From: Euclidia mi
Lineage: Eukaryota > Arthropoda > Insecta > Lepidoptera > Erebidae
Assembly: GCA_944739405.2 (NCBI GenBank)
Contig: OX123183.2
Coordinates: 93,324,729 to 93,388,728, forward strand
Direction of reading: 5' to 3'
Length of the DNA stretch: 64,000 bases
Below are positions 42,869 through 53,836 of this stretch, in pieces. A program made the translations under genes and the position numbers. Below the pieces are notes generated by a model. It made no database searches, was not told the origin of the DNA, and worked only from the letters and a program-made list of their open reading frames with translations. Every line of letters starts with the position of its first letter. Position 1 is the first letter of the stretch.

Positions 42869-43321
42869 GGATTTTCGGAGTCAAGATAACGCGAGACGTC
42901 CAATTTCGTGGTCATCTGGAAGATGCTTGCGTAGAGATATTGCATCTCTTTGCGTTCTCTATCGTCTGTATCATAGGGAATGTTCTGAGCAGTTGTTTGG
43001 TCTGATACCCGCTGCAGAATTTCACCACCGTACAACTAACCACAAATTAAAATTCCACCCTCACCAGCTTAATTAGTGGCGTTCTATTACCGTACTATTC
43101 ACAACGCCATTTCCTGCCTCGTACGACCAAACTGTGGAACTGGCTACCTGCAGCGGTATTTCCAAACCAGTTCGACATTGGAATCTTCAAGACGCAAGCA
43201 TATTCCTTTTTAAAAGGTAGGCAACGCACTTGTGATCCTTCGGGCATTGTTTATGGGCGGCGGTGATTACTTACCATCAGGTGACCCGCTTGTTCGTCTG
43301 TCTTCCTATGCTATAAAAAAA

Positions 43322-43500
43322 AGTAACTTTCCCATCAGCGGCATCCTACGTGTCCGTAACATAGTGGATCAATTGCAAGAGTGTTGCCTACGCTGGTACG
43401 GCCACATCTTACGACAACCGGCATCTAACGTTTGCCACCTCCGCCGAGCCTCGGTAAACGGTTAAGGCCTAAGGAATGCTGGCTTGACGATGATTATTTA
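43322..43500 (+). pseudogene. RTE-like LINE relic, right part after the CR1 insertion
   Basis: The frame reads GILRVRNIVDQLQECCLRWY, then GHILRQPASNVCH. 'LRWYGHVxRxP' is the block that follows 'WMCGVTRKDRIRN' in the same LINE type as 39815-40375. The two parts flank the CR1/jockey-type element, so that element inserted into this older LINE. Confidence 0.75.
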
Positions 43501-44895
43501 GATGACAAAGTCCGCTAATAATTCTGTATCATGGCACTTCTGTAATAATTATAATTAAAACCATTTTATTCTTGCTAGCTGCCCATGATAAAGTTATCAA
43601 AAGTTCGAAAATAAATCTCCATATTTTGTGGCAAGCCATGTAATAGGAAATCTAGTTCGATTTATCTGTTTGTCTATTGTGAGATTTTGTGTTAGTTTAC
43701 AAGTACGTGACCACTATAGAGATAGTAGATCGAAGTAAAAGGTTCGCTAATGTAACATTGAAGTCTTATGAAGAAATTATTGATACATTTTGTATACAAA
43801 TAGTTTTGATTGTAATAAATAGAATCGTGTACAGTGATTTTTATAAATGTTAAAGTACAATTAGATCTCAAGTTGATGTTAAAATGTCGTTTTGATACGG
43901 ACAACTGAATATATTTTTGTGTCTAAAATTATTTGCTTTTAACGTAATGTCTTAATTGTCTAGTTATTGTGTATGACTAGTTTTAATTACATAAAATCAA
44001 AACTATAAAAAATTGTCTTTAGATGAGAACGCCATTGGAAAAGTAGACAAAAATATAATAATTATGTAATCATTTTAGCGATTATTAGATGCTAAATTTA
44101 CTGGTAACATTGCATGTTCTCGAAAAAGTTAGAATATTTAGGACGTTCTTAATCATATTTGGGATGACTAAATTTTAATCATAGATTATGTTTCGGCCAT
44201 CACTAATGATATTTTTAAATCATGATTTTTTAATATTTCATGTTATCCTAAGGGTAAATTTGCATTATGGTAATTATCGCAATATTTTTTTGACTAATTC
44301 GCACACAGGGGTGATGTAATCGATACACGTGTTAATCGATTAAATCATTTGCATTTTGTGTACAAATGACGAAGGATGCATAGTAAATGAAGGATGAATA
44401 GATAGTACGATAATTATCAAATAATGATTCATGAACTTTTCCCGAACTGTTAAAGGCTTACAAGATCCGATCGAACCGTGTATATAATAGAAACTGATTA
44501 TATTGAAAATAAATCGTCGATGTAGTGTAAGATTAGTCAAGCTAGTACATTTAGTTCCGATTGTATAAATGTTTATTTTGTTAAATATAATTTAATTCGA
44601 AATCGCATAAATGAAAGTATGTAGTCTAACGCTGAATTACTTGTAGGTAGGCATGGAAGTAATCGGTATGATATAGTAACTCTTATTAATTTTCACATAT
44701 TAGCTAAAATAAATTGACTTATACTGTACCTAGTTTGTCTAAGAAAATGATAGATGAGAGTTATGTTATAAATATACTTAGTTGAATAAGTTTTTTAATC
44801 CGCATGCTCTGTTTTAAATCGCGTTAGCTTTTTGGTTTGGGGTTGGCGAACACCGCGCAGATAAAATGTTTCGTGAAATAAATAAAATATAGAAT
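43501..44895. other. AT-rich non-coding DNA
   Basis: No gene, RNA gene or complete element is recognised. Short open frames have no protein features. Confidence 0.5.
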
Positions 44896-45085
44896 ACTAG
44901 CGACCCGCCACGGCTTCGCACGGGTGCAATGTACATGTATTATACATATAAACCTTCCTCTTGAATCATAATATTTAAAAAAAACCCGCATTAAAATCCG
45001 TTGCGTAGTTTTAAAGGTTTAAGCATACATAGGGACAGACAGACAGAAGACAAACTTTGCTTCATACTATGTACTGATACTTATA
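44896..45085 (+). repeat. RTE-like LINE 3' end
   Basis: It opens ACTAGCGACCCGCCACGGCT, TCGCACGGGTGCAATG and later carries AAATCCGTTGCGTAGTTTTA and GGGACAGACAGACAGAAGAC. The same order is seen at 57550-57730. It is 5'-truncated. Confidence 0.7.
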
Positions 45086-46065
45086 TAAATTGTCTGTGTT
45101 GCGACTAATGTCAAATGCAAACTGAGAAAAGTTTGACATATTGTGAACTATGCTTAGATCGCTGCTTTATTACTTTTCCAACACGGCATTGCTTTAATCC
45201 GAAACAGTGGCGCCCGGACGACCATTTTTATAAAATTGACATTTATAGGTAAAGCAGAGTTCGCTTATACGAGTAAATAATGAGACTTGAGTTAATAATA
45301 TTATGCTAAATATAATATTATGCTCCTGTGATTTAATTCCATGCCCGCTCTTAGGCTAGTCCGTCGTAATGTTAGAATGTTAATTTCATGATGTAAGATA
45401 TGAATTATTGTTAAATAATTGTAATATACTTTTATATACATCAGCTTTATTTTTGTATATATTATGTTTATAGTACAATAACCTCCCAGGAAAATGGACA
45501 ATATTGTTATCTCATGAATTATTGCCCTAATCCACGATTTTAAATTTGCTTATCAGTCTGTTTCTTTTAAACATGCACTAAATATCAAAGTTTATTTTAT
45601 CCTCGACCGTCATTTCAACACTTTTTTCTAGGATAAAATTATCTATTGAATGTATAAAATACTTTTTTATTTATAATTCGGCTGGTCCGAATAGGTATAA
45701 ATTGAAAACTTGATCATCTATTTTCATCATTAATAAACGTTAAACATTTTCCTGACGTTAAAAATGTTAATGAATAGTATTAATCTGTTGTATCTATTTT
45801 TTTCCTAACCAAATCTGTAATTAGTATCTACTTAGTTAATCAATTGTGCTTGGGCAAGTACAGAATTAAAAGATATTAAGAATTATGAAAGGCCCCTACC
45901 CCCTGAAAATTGCTAAGTAGGTACTTGAATTACCATTACTATGAAATGTAAATAACATGAAATAAAATAATAGGCAATCTGTCTATCTAATAATATATAC
46001 ATAATGCTTGCGTTAGTGAAGACGTATATTTTTGTTACCAAGACGAGCTGACACTGAGCTACAAG
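45086..46065. other. AT-rich non-coding DNA
   Basis: Nothing recognisable was found in this stretch. Confidence 0.5.
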
Positions 46066-46128
46066 AGGGCAGCGATTCTGAAAGCTAAAGCTGCGTGTTG
46101 CAGCTTTAGCGTTCAGAATCGCTGCCCT
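46066..46128. repeat. 29-bp inverted repeat, 5-bp loop
   Basis: Arms 46066-46094 and 46100-46128 match at 28 of 29 positions. They begin AGGGCAGCGATTCTGAA and end TTCAGAATCGCTGCCCT. No target duplication is obvious. Confidence 0.9.
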
Positions 46129-46311
46129 AGATTGATAAAAAGCCTTTACAAATTTCCGATGATAGATAGGAGTCTCACGAATTGTAGTATGAAGATTAAA
46201 CTTTGCAGTGTGCTATTTGGTTTAATAAATTTGAATAATCAGTGCGCGCTATATAAATATAGAGATTTCACACATTATAACCATGTGTTACTTACATTTC
46301 ATAGTACAATG

Positions 46312-46533
46312 CAACGACAACCCAACCTACTAGACACAATTCTGTCAAAGCGGTGAGGTATGCGGGGCAAAGGGGAGCTACAAAAATGCATTCTAATTGG
46401 CCGGTTCAAATTTGCGGTACGTCATAATTCATAACTAGTGTTGGGATTGGTCTAATGTAAGATGTATAAGTCTAACGTGTTGTCAGAAAGGGTTCGCCTT
46501 ACGTCTGCCGTCTAGTAGGCTGGGTTGTCGTTG
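46312..46533. mobile_element. hAT-type MITE with 8-bp target duplication
   Basis: Inverted ends CAACGACAACCCAACCTACT and AGTAGGCTGGGTTGTCGTTG differ at one position over the first 20 bp. The 8-bp repeat GTACAATG flanks both sides (46304-46311, 46534-46541). The element is 222 bp and non-coding. Confidence 0.87.
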
Positions 46534-47506
46534 GTACAATGTTATCATTGTCTAAAATAATATTTTCAAATGCCTACTATATCCATACTGTTGTTTGTCC
46601 ATATGAGACCGAAATTGAATAAGGAAATATATTTTGTATCGAATTTTATGTGATGTTTTCTAAGTTATCAGTCTATGATTTATATGAAATTACTAGTTTA
46701 GTTAAACAAACTCCTCATGCATGGTGCCATTTAAAACAAGTAGCAAGTTTTTGAATAGCACTATGGCGGTTTAAGTTTTATTTTGTCAGAAAAGTTGGGT
46801 AGTTCGCCAGGACCGGTTGTTGTTTACGTTAGGTTTGAAAATTACCTGATTATACTGTTAATGGTCACCCTCCATATCTCTAACTGACATAGAAATGAAT
46901 ATGGCTTTCTTTTAGCCTATTTAAAGCTGGAGTGTTTCTTATACCTACACACAGCGACAAGTCAAGCTTAATAGTTGCAGTGCGATTTTAATACTTAATT
47001 CCTTCGTCATAAGGAAGTTACAAAGGGTCTAGCTTGACATGTGTATCTGTCCCTAATTCGATTTTTGAACCAGAAATATTGCTTTAGAAACTTGTCAGAA
47101 TTCAAGAAAGCTTGTCTTTATGTTTTTACTTTAAGCTATTTTGTCTATTCACGCATGCTTGATTGTCTACCTAAAAGTATTGATTCGTACTATGAACTTA
47201 ACACGTTTTATATTTTGTGTAAAATCCACTTTTATACGTAGTGTTATATAGTTATTTCCTAAGCCTTTGTAGGTGTAAATTGAATGTAAATACATTTTCT
47301 TATCATATACATGAGATGTTTTAATTTACTGACACCTTGCAATGTCGTGACGTTAATTGACCTTCATAAGAGTACATTTGTTTTAATGCGAAGCAAGGTG
47401 GTTAAGTATTCACAATTAATTCCAGTTGCCGAGTTTTCAAAGCGTTAGTGACGTTCGTGTTCATAGTGAGTTGTCAGCTGTTGAGTTGCAAGGTTTCAGA
47501 GGGTTC
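46534..47506. other. Non-coding spacer
   Basis: No gene or clear repeat recognised. Confidence 0.5.
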
Positions 47507-48530
47507 TAGTCCATTGAAATGTAAAACTTTTTTGGCCCTGGCGTCAGAAGACGCAATTTTATTTCATAAATGCCAAGAGGGGGTTTGTGTAAAGTTAAAT
47601 CCAAGTTTGTGGGGTTGCAGACCTTGTCCTGCGGCCGCCATCTTGAAAAGAGTGGTGCAAATGGGTTTTCTAGTGTATCTGGGAAACTATCGGCCTCACA
47701 GAAAAAAATCAATACATGATGAGTTGCAAATTAAATTCTTTACAACTTTGGACCCGTAGCATTTAGTCGTATAATGTTGAAAATCGAATGCAATTTGCAA
47801 GAAATTTCTTCTTTCAATCTGTTGTAGTTCTAGATCTTTTCAATGTGTTGTAGTTTTTTCGTCCTCAGTAACAAAAAATACTTAGGTACATTTAATTTGT
47901 CTTTACTGCCTCCAAAACCAGTTTTCCAACTAGAGACTTCGCAGCCTCCAAGACTACCAAAAGGTTCAATTTTTACTCATTACAACGACCATGAAAACAG
48001 GTTGACAAAATATGGACAGTACTCAAAAACTACGGCACTTTGTGGGCTTCTGAAGGTGATGTTCCGCCCATTCAAAGGAAACTGCAATGTTCTGCTGCAC
48101 CTCAATATTCAGGGGAGAGATGCAGCAAAATAATTGGAAAAATCAATGGCAGTTATAATTTACCGACAAAACGCGTTTTTTTATATACTTAGTTCTTCAT
48201 CAATAATTGAATACGAAAGCTCTATTAGATCATTAGCCGCAGCCTGGCTCATGAAAATACTAAAGTCACAGAATAATGAAGAAACGTATTTATGGTATTA
48301 TGACAAAAAGTATCATAATCAAAGTTGTAGAAAACTTAATTTGCAGCAAAAAATGCTGAAGATAAATAAGAATAACCATCCGCGACAGCACTCTTTCCAA
48401 GATGGTGGCCAAGGGACAAGAGACCCCACAAATGTGGATCAAGCTTTACTCTAGCCCTCCTTACACATCTGTAAAATAAAATTGCGTCCTCTGACAAATG
48501 CAACCCCAAACGTAACTTTTCAATGGACTA
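47507..48530. mobile_element. 1-kb fold-back DNA element with long diverged inverted ends
   Basis: The ends TAGTCCATTGAAA and TTTCAATGGACTA are inverted. The arms extend about 250 bp with moderate divergence: AAGACGCAATTTTATTT versus AGGACGCAATTTTATTT inverted, TTTGTGGGGTTGCAG versus TTTGTGGGGTCTCTT, and GCCGCCATCTTG versus GCCACCATCTTG. TTC lies outside both ends, possibly a 3-bp duplication. Open frames on the plus strand here have no family features. Superfamily undetermined. Confidence 0.7.
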
Positions 48531-48706
48531 TTCGTGTTACCGAGCAATTAATGGTGTAGCCGTATTTTGCGCCGTCCCACCCCAGATAACAATGTAAAAT
48601 TGCCAAACTTGCAGCAAGTTTAAATCAAACTTGCTAGTTTCACTGTAACAAACCTGCATGAAGTTGGTTTTTCAAAGGATTTGGATGACGACGAGCACGT
48701 CGTCGT

Positions 48707-48769
48707 ATTATATTGCAGCCGAGAAACGGCCGCTGCCCTGCAGCGGCCGTTTCTCGGCTGCAATATAAT
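48707..48769. repeat. Perfect 30-bp hairpin with 3-bp loop
   Basis: Arms 48707-48736 and 48740-48769 are exact inverses around CCT; the arm includes GCAGCCGAGAAACGGCCGC. A smaller hairpin GACGACG/CGTCGTC directly precedes it (48687-48704). Confidence 0.95.
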
Positions 48770-48974
48770 TATGTATATGGCTTGTAGAATTTTCATAAAT
48801 AAAACTTGGATGGCTTTTAAAAAAATAGATCATCATCAAGTGTTTTGTGTTACTTTTACATTCTTCTACAGATATAATATACCTCGTAGATACCTTTGTA
48901 GAGTTCTTACAACCGTGAAAGGAAAATGTAAAAGCAATCGCAATGACTACAAATGTTTACAAGTCCTATGGTCC

Positions 48975-49215
48975 TGCCTGGCTTTCATCCGGGATGTCTT
49001 CGGTGTAGTGGCGCGTCAGTGAGGCTCTGTGGTCGTCAAGACTAGATCCAAATAGTCTGTTTACGTGCGAGGTATACAATTGTGGATAAAAACTTTCAAC
49101 CTCCTCGAGATTCTCGAACTTTGGGTTGACGGTGCGGCCATCCGCAGTGGCAACTCGCGTCTTTGCCTCATCAGTCCTATGGTCTCGGCTGAAACTTTAC
49201 ACTCCTTTTTTTCTC
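48975..49215 (-). pseudogene. Possible LINE ORF fragment
   Basis: A minus-strand frame open for about 60 codons reads KTRVATADGRTVNPKFENLE, EVESFYPQLYTSHVNRLFGS. The pattern 'T..G......ei..v..fY..LYtS' is typical of the segment before the RT domain in non-LTR retrotransposons. No catalytic motif is included, so this is tentative. Confidence 0.4.
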
Positions 49216-49842
49216 TGTGCGGTGATCTCGTCAGGTGAGTTGAGGTCGGCGCTTATACCTGTGTCGTCTTAAGGCAACGCCTATTGTAGAGTTTAAGTAC
49301 CAGGTAGGCAAGCTACCTGTTTCGACACACTATCGACTTCCACAACGTTGTTGACTAGTTTCCTCCTGTCCAGGAATTCGACACCAACCAAGAGAGTAGG
49401 TCGCAGGTTCCTGAAGGTAGAAGCAGGACCGAGCCACCGCTATGTGCGTGTGTGCGGCGCGCACAGGCGCTAGGGTAAGAAACCGCGCGCGGCGCGACGG
49501 GTGAAAGGCCAGCGTTAATTATTCAAATTACTTTCGAAAAAGTACGACAAAAAGGCGCATGGATTTCGCACACAGGCGCTGGATTGGGTCAGCGCGGCAC
49601 TGGGTAAAACCAGTCACCTGAATCTAGAGTTAACATGTTCTCCTCCTGTCTCGGACTTCTGATATGTGACATTTTATTTGACTTAATTCTACCTCGGGCT
49701 CGGCGAGGTTTCTGTTCATTTAGTCGTAGACTGCGTTCGTTGTAGGTCGCCAGGTATAATTAATTTTAGTCGCCTGCAAGCTCGGTGATGTTACAGACCC
49801 CATGGGCTTTCGGCCCTTGGCCGGGAATAATGTAGCTGGCGG

Positions 49843-49876
49843 AAACTGGATCTGAATCTAGATTCAGATCCAGTTT
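49843..49876. repeat. Perfect 34-bp palindrome, no spacer
   Basis: AAACTGGATCTGAATCTA and its exact inverse meet without spacer. Confidence 0.95.
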
Positions 49877-49881
49877 ATTAT

Positions 49882-49937
49882 CCACGCTATTTGGAGGACA
49901 ATATACCCTAGGGTATATTGTCCTCCAAATAGCGTGG
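49882..49937. repeat. Perfect 56-bp palindrome, no spacer
   Basis: Two 28-bp arms starting CCACGCTATTTGGAGGACAA meet at ACCCTAGGGT with no spacer and no mismatch. It lies 5 bp from the preceding palindrome. Confidence 0.95.
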
Positions 49938-51310
49938 CGACCAAGAAATTGTGCCGCTGTGTGTTCGTGTGCGTCATGACGGGCGCAGGGCGTTGCTTCT
50001 CGCACCGGTGACGTTGCTGCCCGTCACCGATTTATAGCATTTACCAACTACTTATACTCGCAAAAATAAGGAGTTGAGAGGCGAAATCTATAAGTTTATG
50101 GACAAATTAAGGGACAAGACGCGGGGTCTTGTCCCACAGGGTTGCGCCCAAATATTAGCAGAAGGCGTTTGTCGTATGCGTAATAACTGGCTTTGATTTT
50201 AACGCAAATATCGTAAATATTGAGGTCAAAGTTCAAATAGCGTATAGATACCGCAGGTGTGACTATTGTCTTAGGAGACCTGTACCTGTTTTCTTCCATA
50301 TTCACCTATAAAGATTATTTTGTATTTTGAAGCAAATAGAACATAATTTCAATAATTAACACTGTTATTTTATCTGGCACGAGGCGCCCCAATTGCCCTG
50401 GCGCTTGTGTGCGCCAGTGCGACATGGCAATAGGGGCGGCACATATCGCACACAGGGGCGGCTCGGCAGTGATATATGGATTAATTAATTACTCATAACG
50501 GGCTCGCAGATCACCGGAATATTGGACACTCGCAAGTCTTCAAGTAATGAAAATAATGATGATTTTGTTTTCGATTGTTGTTCTTTCTACTGCGCTCACG
50601 CCGCCATGCGGTCCTGCTGGGATAGTGTCAGTGCGCGCGCCAAGTATTTTAAAATTTGAATTTTTATTTTATTTCTCGCGGCCTCTTTTGCCGCCCCCTT
50701 AAATGTGCCGCCCGGGGCCATGGCCCCCCCGCCCCCACCCCACGCTACGCCACTGCAGTTAAGAAATGTGGTTACTATCGAAACGGGCATCGTGAAATCA
50801 TTATCAAGTAAAGTAAGTACGACAATAATCTAACATAAAAAATGTCGAATGATTAGGCACTTCGGACTCAAGTATGTGACTGGTTATTAATGCCAATTTA
50901 TATCGTTCGATGCGAGTTTAATGACGTAGCTGTTCAATGTCCAACGAAATGAGACAACTCATGCATACGTTATCTACATAGTGTATTGCACTCAGCATCT
51001 GCTTGCTTTCAAGGTTGTTACATTGGCAAATACATTATTATAATGACTAAGACTGGCGCAGTGGTTTGAATGGAGTAAACTCAAAATATATGTAGGTCCA
51101 GTCCACAAAAATATCACATTAACCTGGCCTGTTACTTTAATAGAAGGGCTTAAAACAATACCAATATTTTATTTAGGTAGCTGTTATAACAGATGCAGTG
51201 GGTGCGTAGGTGTTCTGTAAAGACAGTGAAAACTTCGCATAAGATCTTATATTTTTATTTGTATCTGCGTGGTTAAGTTTGCACTTTGACAAATAATTTT
51301 TGTGTTTTTT
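49938..51310. other. Non-coding DNA with GC-rich hairpin
   Basis: No gene is recognised. A hairpin at about 50389-50442 pairs CGCCCCAATTGCC with GGCAATAGGGGCG, with an inner CTGGCGC/GCGCCAG stem. CTACGCCACTGC near 50743 is the inverse of GCAGTGGCGTAGC at about 58334, suggesting ends of one dispersed family. Confidence 0.5.
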
Positions 51311-51545
51311 TTATTTACTTATGCCTGTGTCCGCAAAGGGGTAGGCAGAGGTTTAATATCCCACCCACATTTAACCATGTTATGAAATTGGAGGTCCCAG
51401 TAATAGAGAGCGAGCCTATTGCCGTTACCGGATAACCGGACACTTTGCCAGAGTCCGTGCTGCTTCTGAGAATTCGTAAAAAGAACCCGGGACCTCTTGA
51501 TCAGCAGTCTCATACGCTATCCCCTGGACCACGGAGGCAATCTAC
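51311..51545 (-). repeat. SINE type B, diverged copy
   Basis: Reverse-oriented type-B body and head: GTGTCCGCAAAGGGGTAGGC, CACATTTAACCATG, GAGCGAGCCTATTGCCGTTA, then a decayed B box near 51488-51500. Confidence 0.75.
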
Positions 51546-51715
51546 TCAGTCAGCGGTCAGACAAATACTTATCTACTAGGTACTATGGAATTCTGTTATA
51601 TGCCAAGATTCATCAGATTTATTATTTGTTGATACGTTTTTGATTTACTTAAATTCCCGCTTAGCTAGGCCATAGTATTGGCCGCACCTACCTTACATAA
51701 TTAAAATATTATTAT

Positions 51716-51929
51716 ATTAAGCAGCTCCGTTTCGCAGACGATGTGGTACTTTTATCAGAATCGAGCAACAGCTTAAGCTACAGTCGTTGAATACACATAG
51801 CAAAATAGTAGGCTTATTATTAATGAATCTCACAAAAATAATGTTAATGACAAACAGCAAAGAAAGAAAATCAATATCGATTGACGACAAAATACTGGAA
51901 TACACGGATAAATATATATATATATTTTT
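51716..51929 (+). pseudogene. LINE reverse transcriptase fragment (left part of a disrupted LINE)
   Basis: It decodes to LRFADDVVLLSESSNSL-like sequence with the FADD motif, then ISIDDKILEYTDKYIY in another frame. It stops at a TA-rich stretch invaded by a SINE (51930-52195) and a MITE (52243-52740). The ORF resumes at 52742 with LGKQISLELDRK. Confidence 0.75.
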
Positions 51930-52195
51930 TTTTTATTTATTTATAGTCTAACGCCTGTATCCCCGAAGGGGTAGGCAGAGGTGTAATATTACACCCAAAT
52001 TTCGCCATGAATTTTGAAGGTCCCACGTAATAGGGGGCGAGCTTATTGCCGTATCGGGCACATTACCAGACTCCGTGCTGCTACTGAGAATTTCCTAACG
52101 GAAAATCCCAATAACACTTTGCCCGACCCGGGAATCGAACCCGAGACCTCCCAAACCCACGCGCACATTTATGCCGCGAGACCAACGAGGCAGTC
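51930..52195 (-). repeat. SINE type B, well-preserved copy
   Basis: Reverse orientation: a T-run corresponding to the 3' A tail at 51926-51945, then TATCCCCGAAGGGGTAGGCA, TCCCACGTAATAGGGGGCGA, GGCACATTACCAGACTCCGT and the head (CGGGAATCGAACCCGAGACC). It inserted in the TA-rich part of the LINE. Confidence 0.88.
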
Positions 52196-52242
52196 GGTAT
52201 ATTTATTTAGAAACTTTTAAACACTCGCGTTGCATGTTTAAG

Positions 52243-52740
52243 AATATATATCTATACGGGAATTAACGCGAACATGCATTAGGTATTTACATACCTTATT
52301 TTTGCTTGACGTTTCGAGACGGTTGCACATCCCGTGGTCGCAAGCTGACTGGTGTAGCGATGTCACGTCTCCGAGTGCGAGGTAGAAGATTCTATTTCTA
52401 CCCGCGCGTTGTTGATTTTCGAGGTGCCGGCGCAAAACACACTAATGCTACTATTGCTACTGCTACACCTGCGTTAGCGTTAGCGTTAACGGCAATGGCC
52501 AAAAACGCGTGAACTAACGCGTTAAAGATTCGCCTTGACAATTTGTAATTTAACGCGTTAAAACGTTGGCTACATCTACGTAGCGCCTAAATTAACGCGC
52601 TAATTAACGCGTTAAGACGCAGGTGTAGCAGGAGCATAACCGTATCTGTATATTGAACATTCGCCGACTGCGCATTAAAGTAGGGTGTTGTTATTGTATA
52701 CCTAATGCATGTTCGAGTTAATTCCCGTATAGATATATAT
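52243..52740. mobile_element. MITE nested in LINE, itself carrying a TTAACGCG motif cluster
   Basis: Inverted ends of about 44 bp (ATATATATCTATACGGGAAT ... ATTCCCGTATAGATATATAT) differ at few positions. Inside, 52460-52631 is bounded by inverted CTGCTACACCTGCGT/ACGCAGGTGTAGCAG. That inner block contains at least five TTAACGC or GCGTTA-type motifs (for example AACGCGTTAAAG, TTAACGCGTTAAAACG, TTAACGCGCTAATTAACGCG). An AACGTTTCG-like stretch at about 52310 resembles Penelope-type tails. No coding frame. Confidence 0.7.
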
Positions 52741-53520
52741 TTATTTAGGAAAGCAAATTAGTCTCGAACTCGATAGAAAAAATATTGACTCGGAAATAAA
52801 ACGGCGTGATCAATTCACCTGGAATAAGTACTGGGACCTCAAAGATATATTTAAGAACAATATGCCAGTACAAATGAAAACCAAAGTCATGAACACTGTC
52901 TCCTGCCGTGCTCATTATACGGCTGCCAGACCTGGAAATACAGTCTAACGACAAGAAATAAAATAACTACTTGCCAAATGGGCTTGGAACGCAGTATGCT
53001 CAACATAAGAAAAATACAAAAAATAACACACTTAAAAACTAGAGACATAAGAAAGGCGAAACGGAAACTGGCCCGAAGTTAGACTATTTATGGTCCGAAG
53101 CACCAGGAACCGGCTAGCATGTATGAAAAGAGTAATGAATGTAGAGGAAGCGCGTGAGGTTTGTAAGGATAGAAGCAAGTGGCATGCCGCTGTCGCTGCC
53201 TAGTCCGACGGGAAAAAGGCGTGAGTATATGTATTTATGTATGTACAAAGGCGGCTGACGCTGTCCATCATGGTAAGAAACTTAAATGGAAATGGGCGGG
53301 CCATGTCGCTCGACTACAGGACGGAAGATGGCCAAAAGGGTAACAACATGGATCGGCCCTGCGGGTAAGCGTCACATAGTAAGACTACGAAATGGCAAGA
53401 CGAAGTTACCAAGACGGCTAACCGATCCTGGATTTGTACCCAGGATCGGCTAGCCGTTATAGCTCAAGATAAGGAGCGATGGAAATCTTTGGAGGAGGCT
53501 TTCACCCGGGAAGGGTGAAG
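52741..53520 (+). pseudogene. LINE ORF C-terminal region (right part of the disrupted LINE)
   Basis: After the nested insertions the ORF resumes with LGKQISLELDRKNIDSEI and FTWNKYWDLKDIFKNNMPVQ. Later islands include KLKWKWAGHVARLQD, TWIGPAGK and KERWKSLEEAFTREG, ending at 53518. These are the thumb and C-terminal parts of a LINE RT. A 21-bp inverted templated insertion sits at about 53439-53459. Several stops and frameshifts are present. Confidence 0.75.
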
Positions 53521-53543
53521 GTTTTTTATTCTATTATATTAAT

Positions 53544-53836
53544 CAGCGATAGCCGAGTGGAGAGACCGACGGACTACTACGCAGAGGGTGTCGGGTTCGA
53601 ATCTACGGCGCGCACCAATGACTTTTCGAAGTTATGTGCGTTTTAAAATTGTTAATTACCGCTTGCTAAACGGTGAAGGAAAACATCGTGATGAAACCTG
53701 CATGTCTGAGAGTTCTCGAAAGACATGTGAAGTCTGCCAACTTGCACTTGGCCAGCGTGATTAACTATGGCCTTACCCTTCGCATAGTGAGAAGTGGCCC
53801 GTGCCCAGCATTGGGACAGTTTATATCCTCCTCCTC
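53544..53836 (+). repeat. SINE with type-A head and LINE-like tail
   Basis: The head CAGCGATAGCCGAGTGGAGA and GGGTTCGAATC is type A. The tail contains GATGAAACCTGCATGTCTGA, GTGAAGTCTGCCAACTTGCA and ATTGGGACAGTTTATATCC, a common lepidopteran LINE-derived SINE tail. The open frame across the tail is not a gene. Confidence 0.8.

Larger units (their letters stand above)
40395..43321 (+). mobile_element. CR1/jockey-type LINE, degenerate, nested in an older LINE
   Basis: A 5' region precedes an ORF2-like series in several frames. The endonuclease blocks are VHFCNVRGLHSNLNSVHHHL, FQYPGYKREH, IVVMGDF and SPTRIPDVDDHKPSLLDLLL. The RT blocks are SSGPDGVPPIVLKDCAPELA, ISDRQ/INDRQYGFRRGRSAGD-like sequence, SLDMAKAFDRVWQK, PQGCVISPTLFLLHIND and CYADDSTVD. 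The C-terminus LWNWLPAAVF and GRQRTCDPSG ends near 43262. The 3' UTR GGCGGCGGTGATTACTTACC, CATCAGGTGACCCGCTTGTT closes with an A run at about 43311-43321. Stops, frameshifts (near 40757, 41636, 42458) and an internal deletion near 42890-42990 disable it. The start near 40395 is approximate. Confidence 0.88.

Noticed and set aside
47448..48454. Three open frames of about 100 codons in series
   Set aside because: They fall in the inverted arms of a fold-back element; no motif is visible and the arms are not conserved in a coding-like way.
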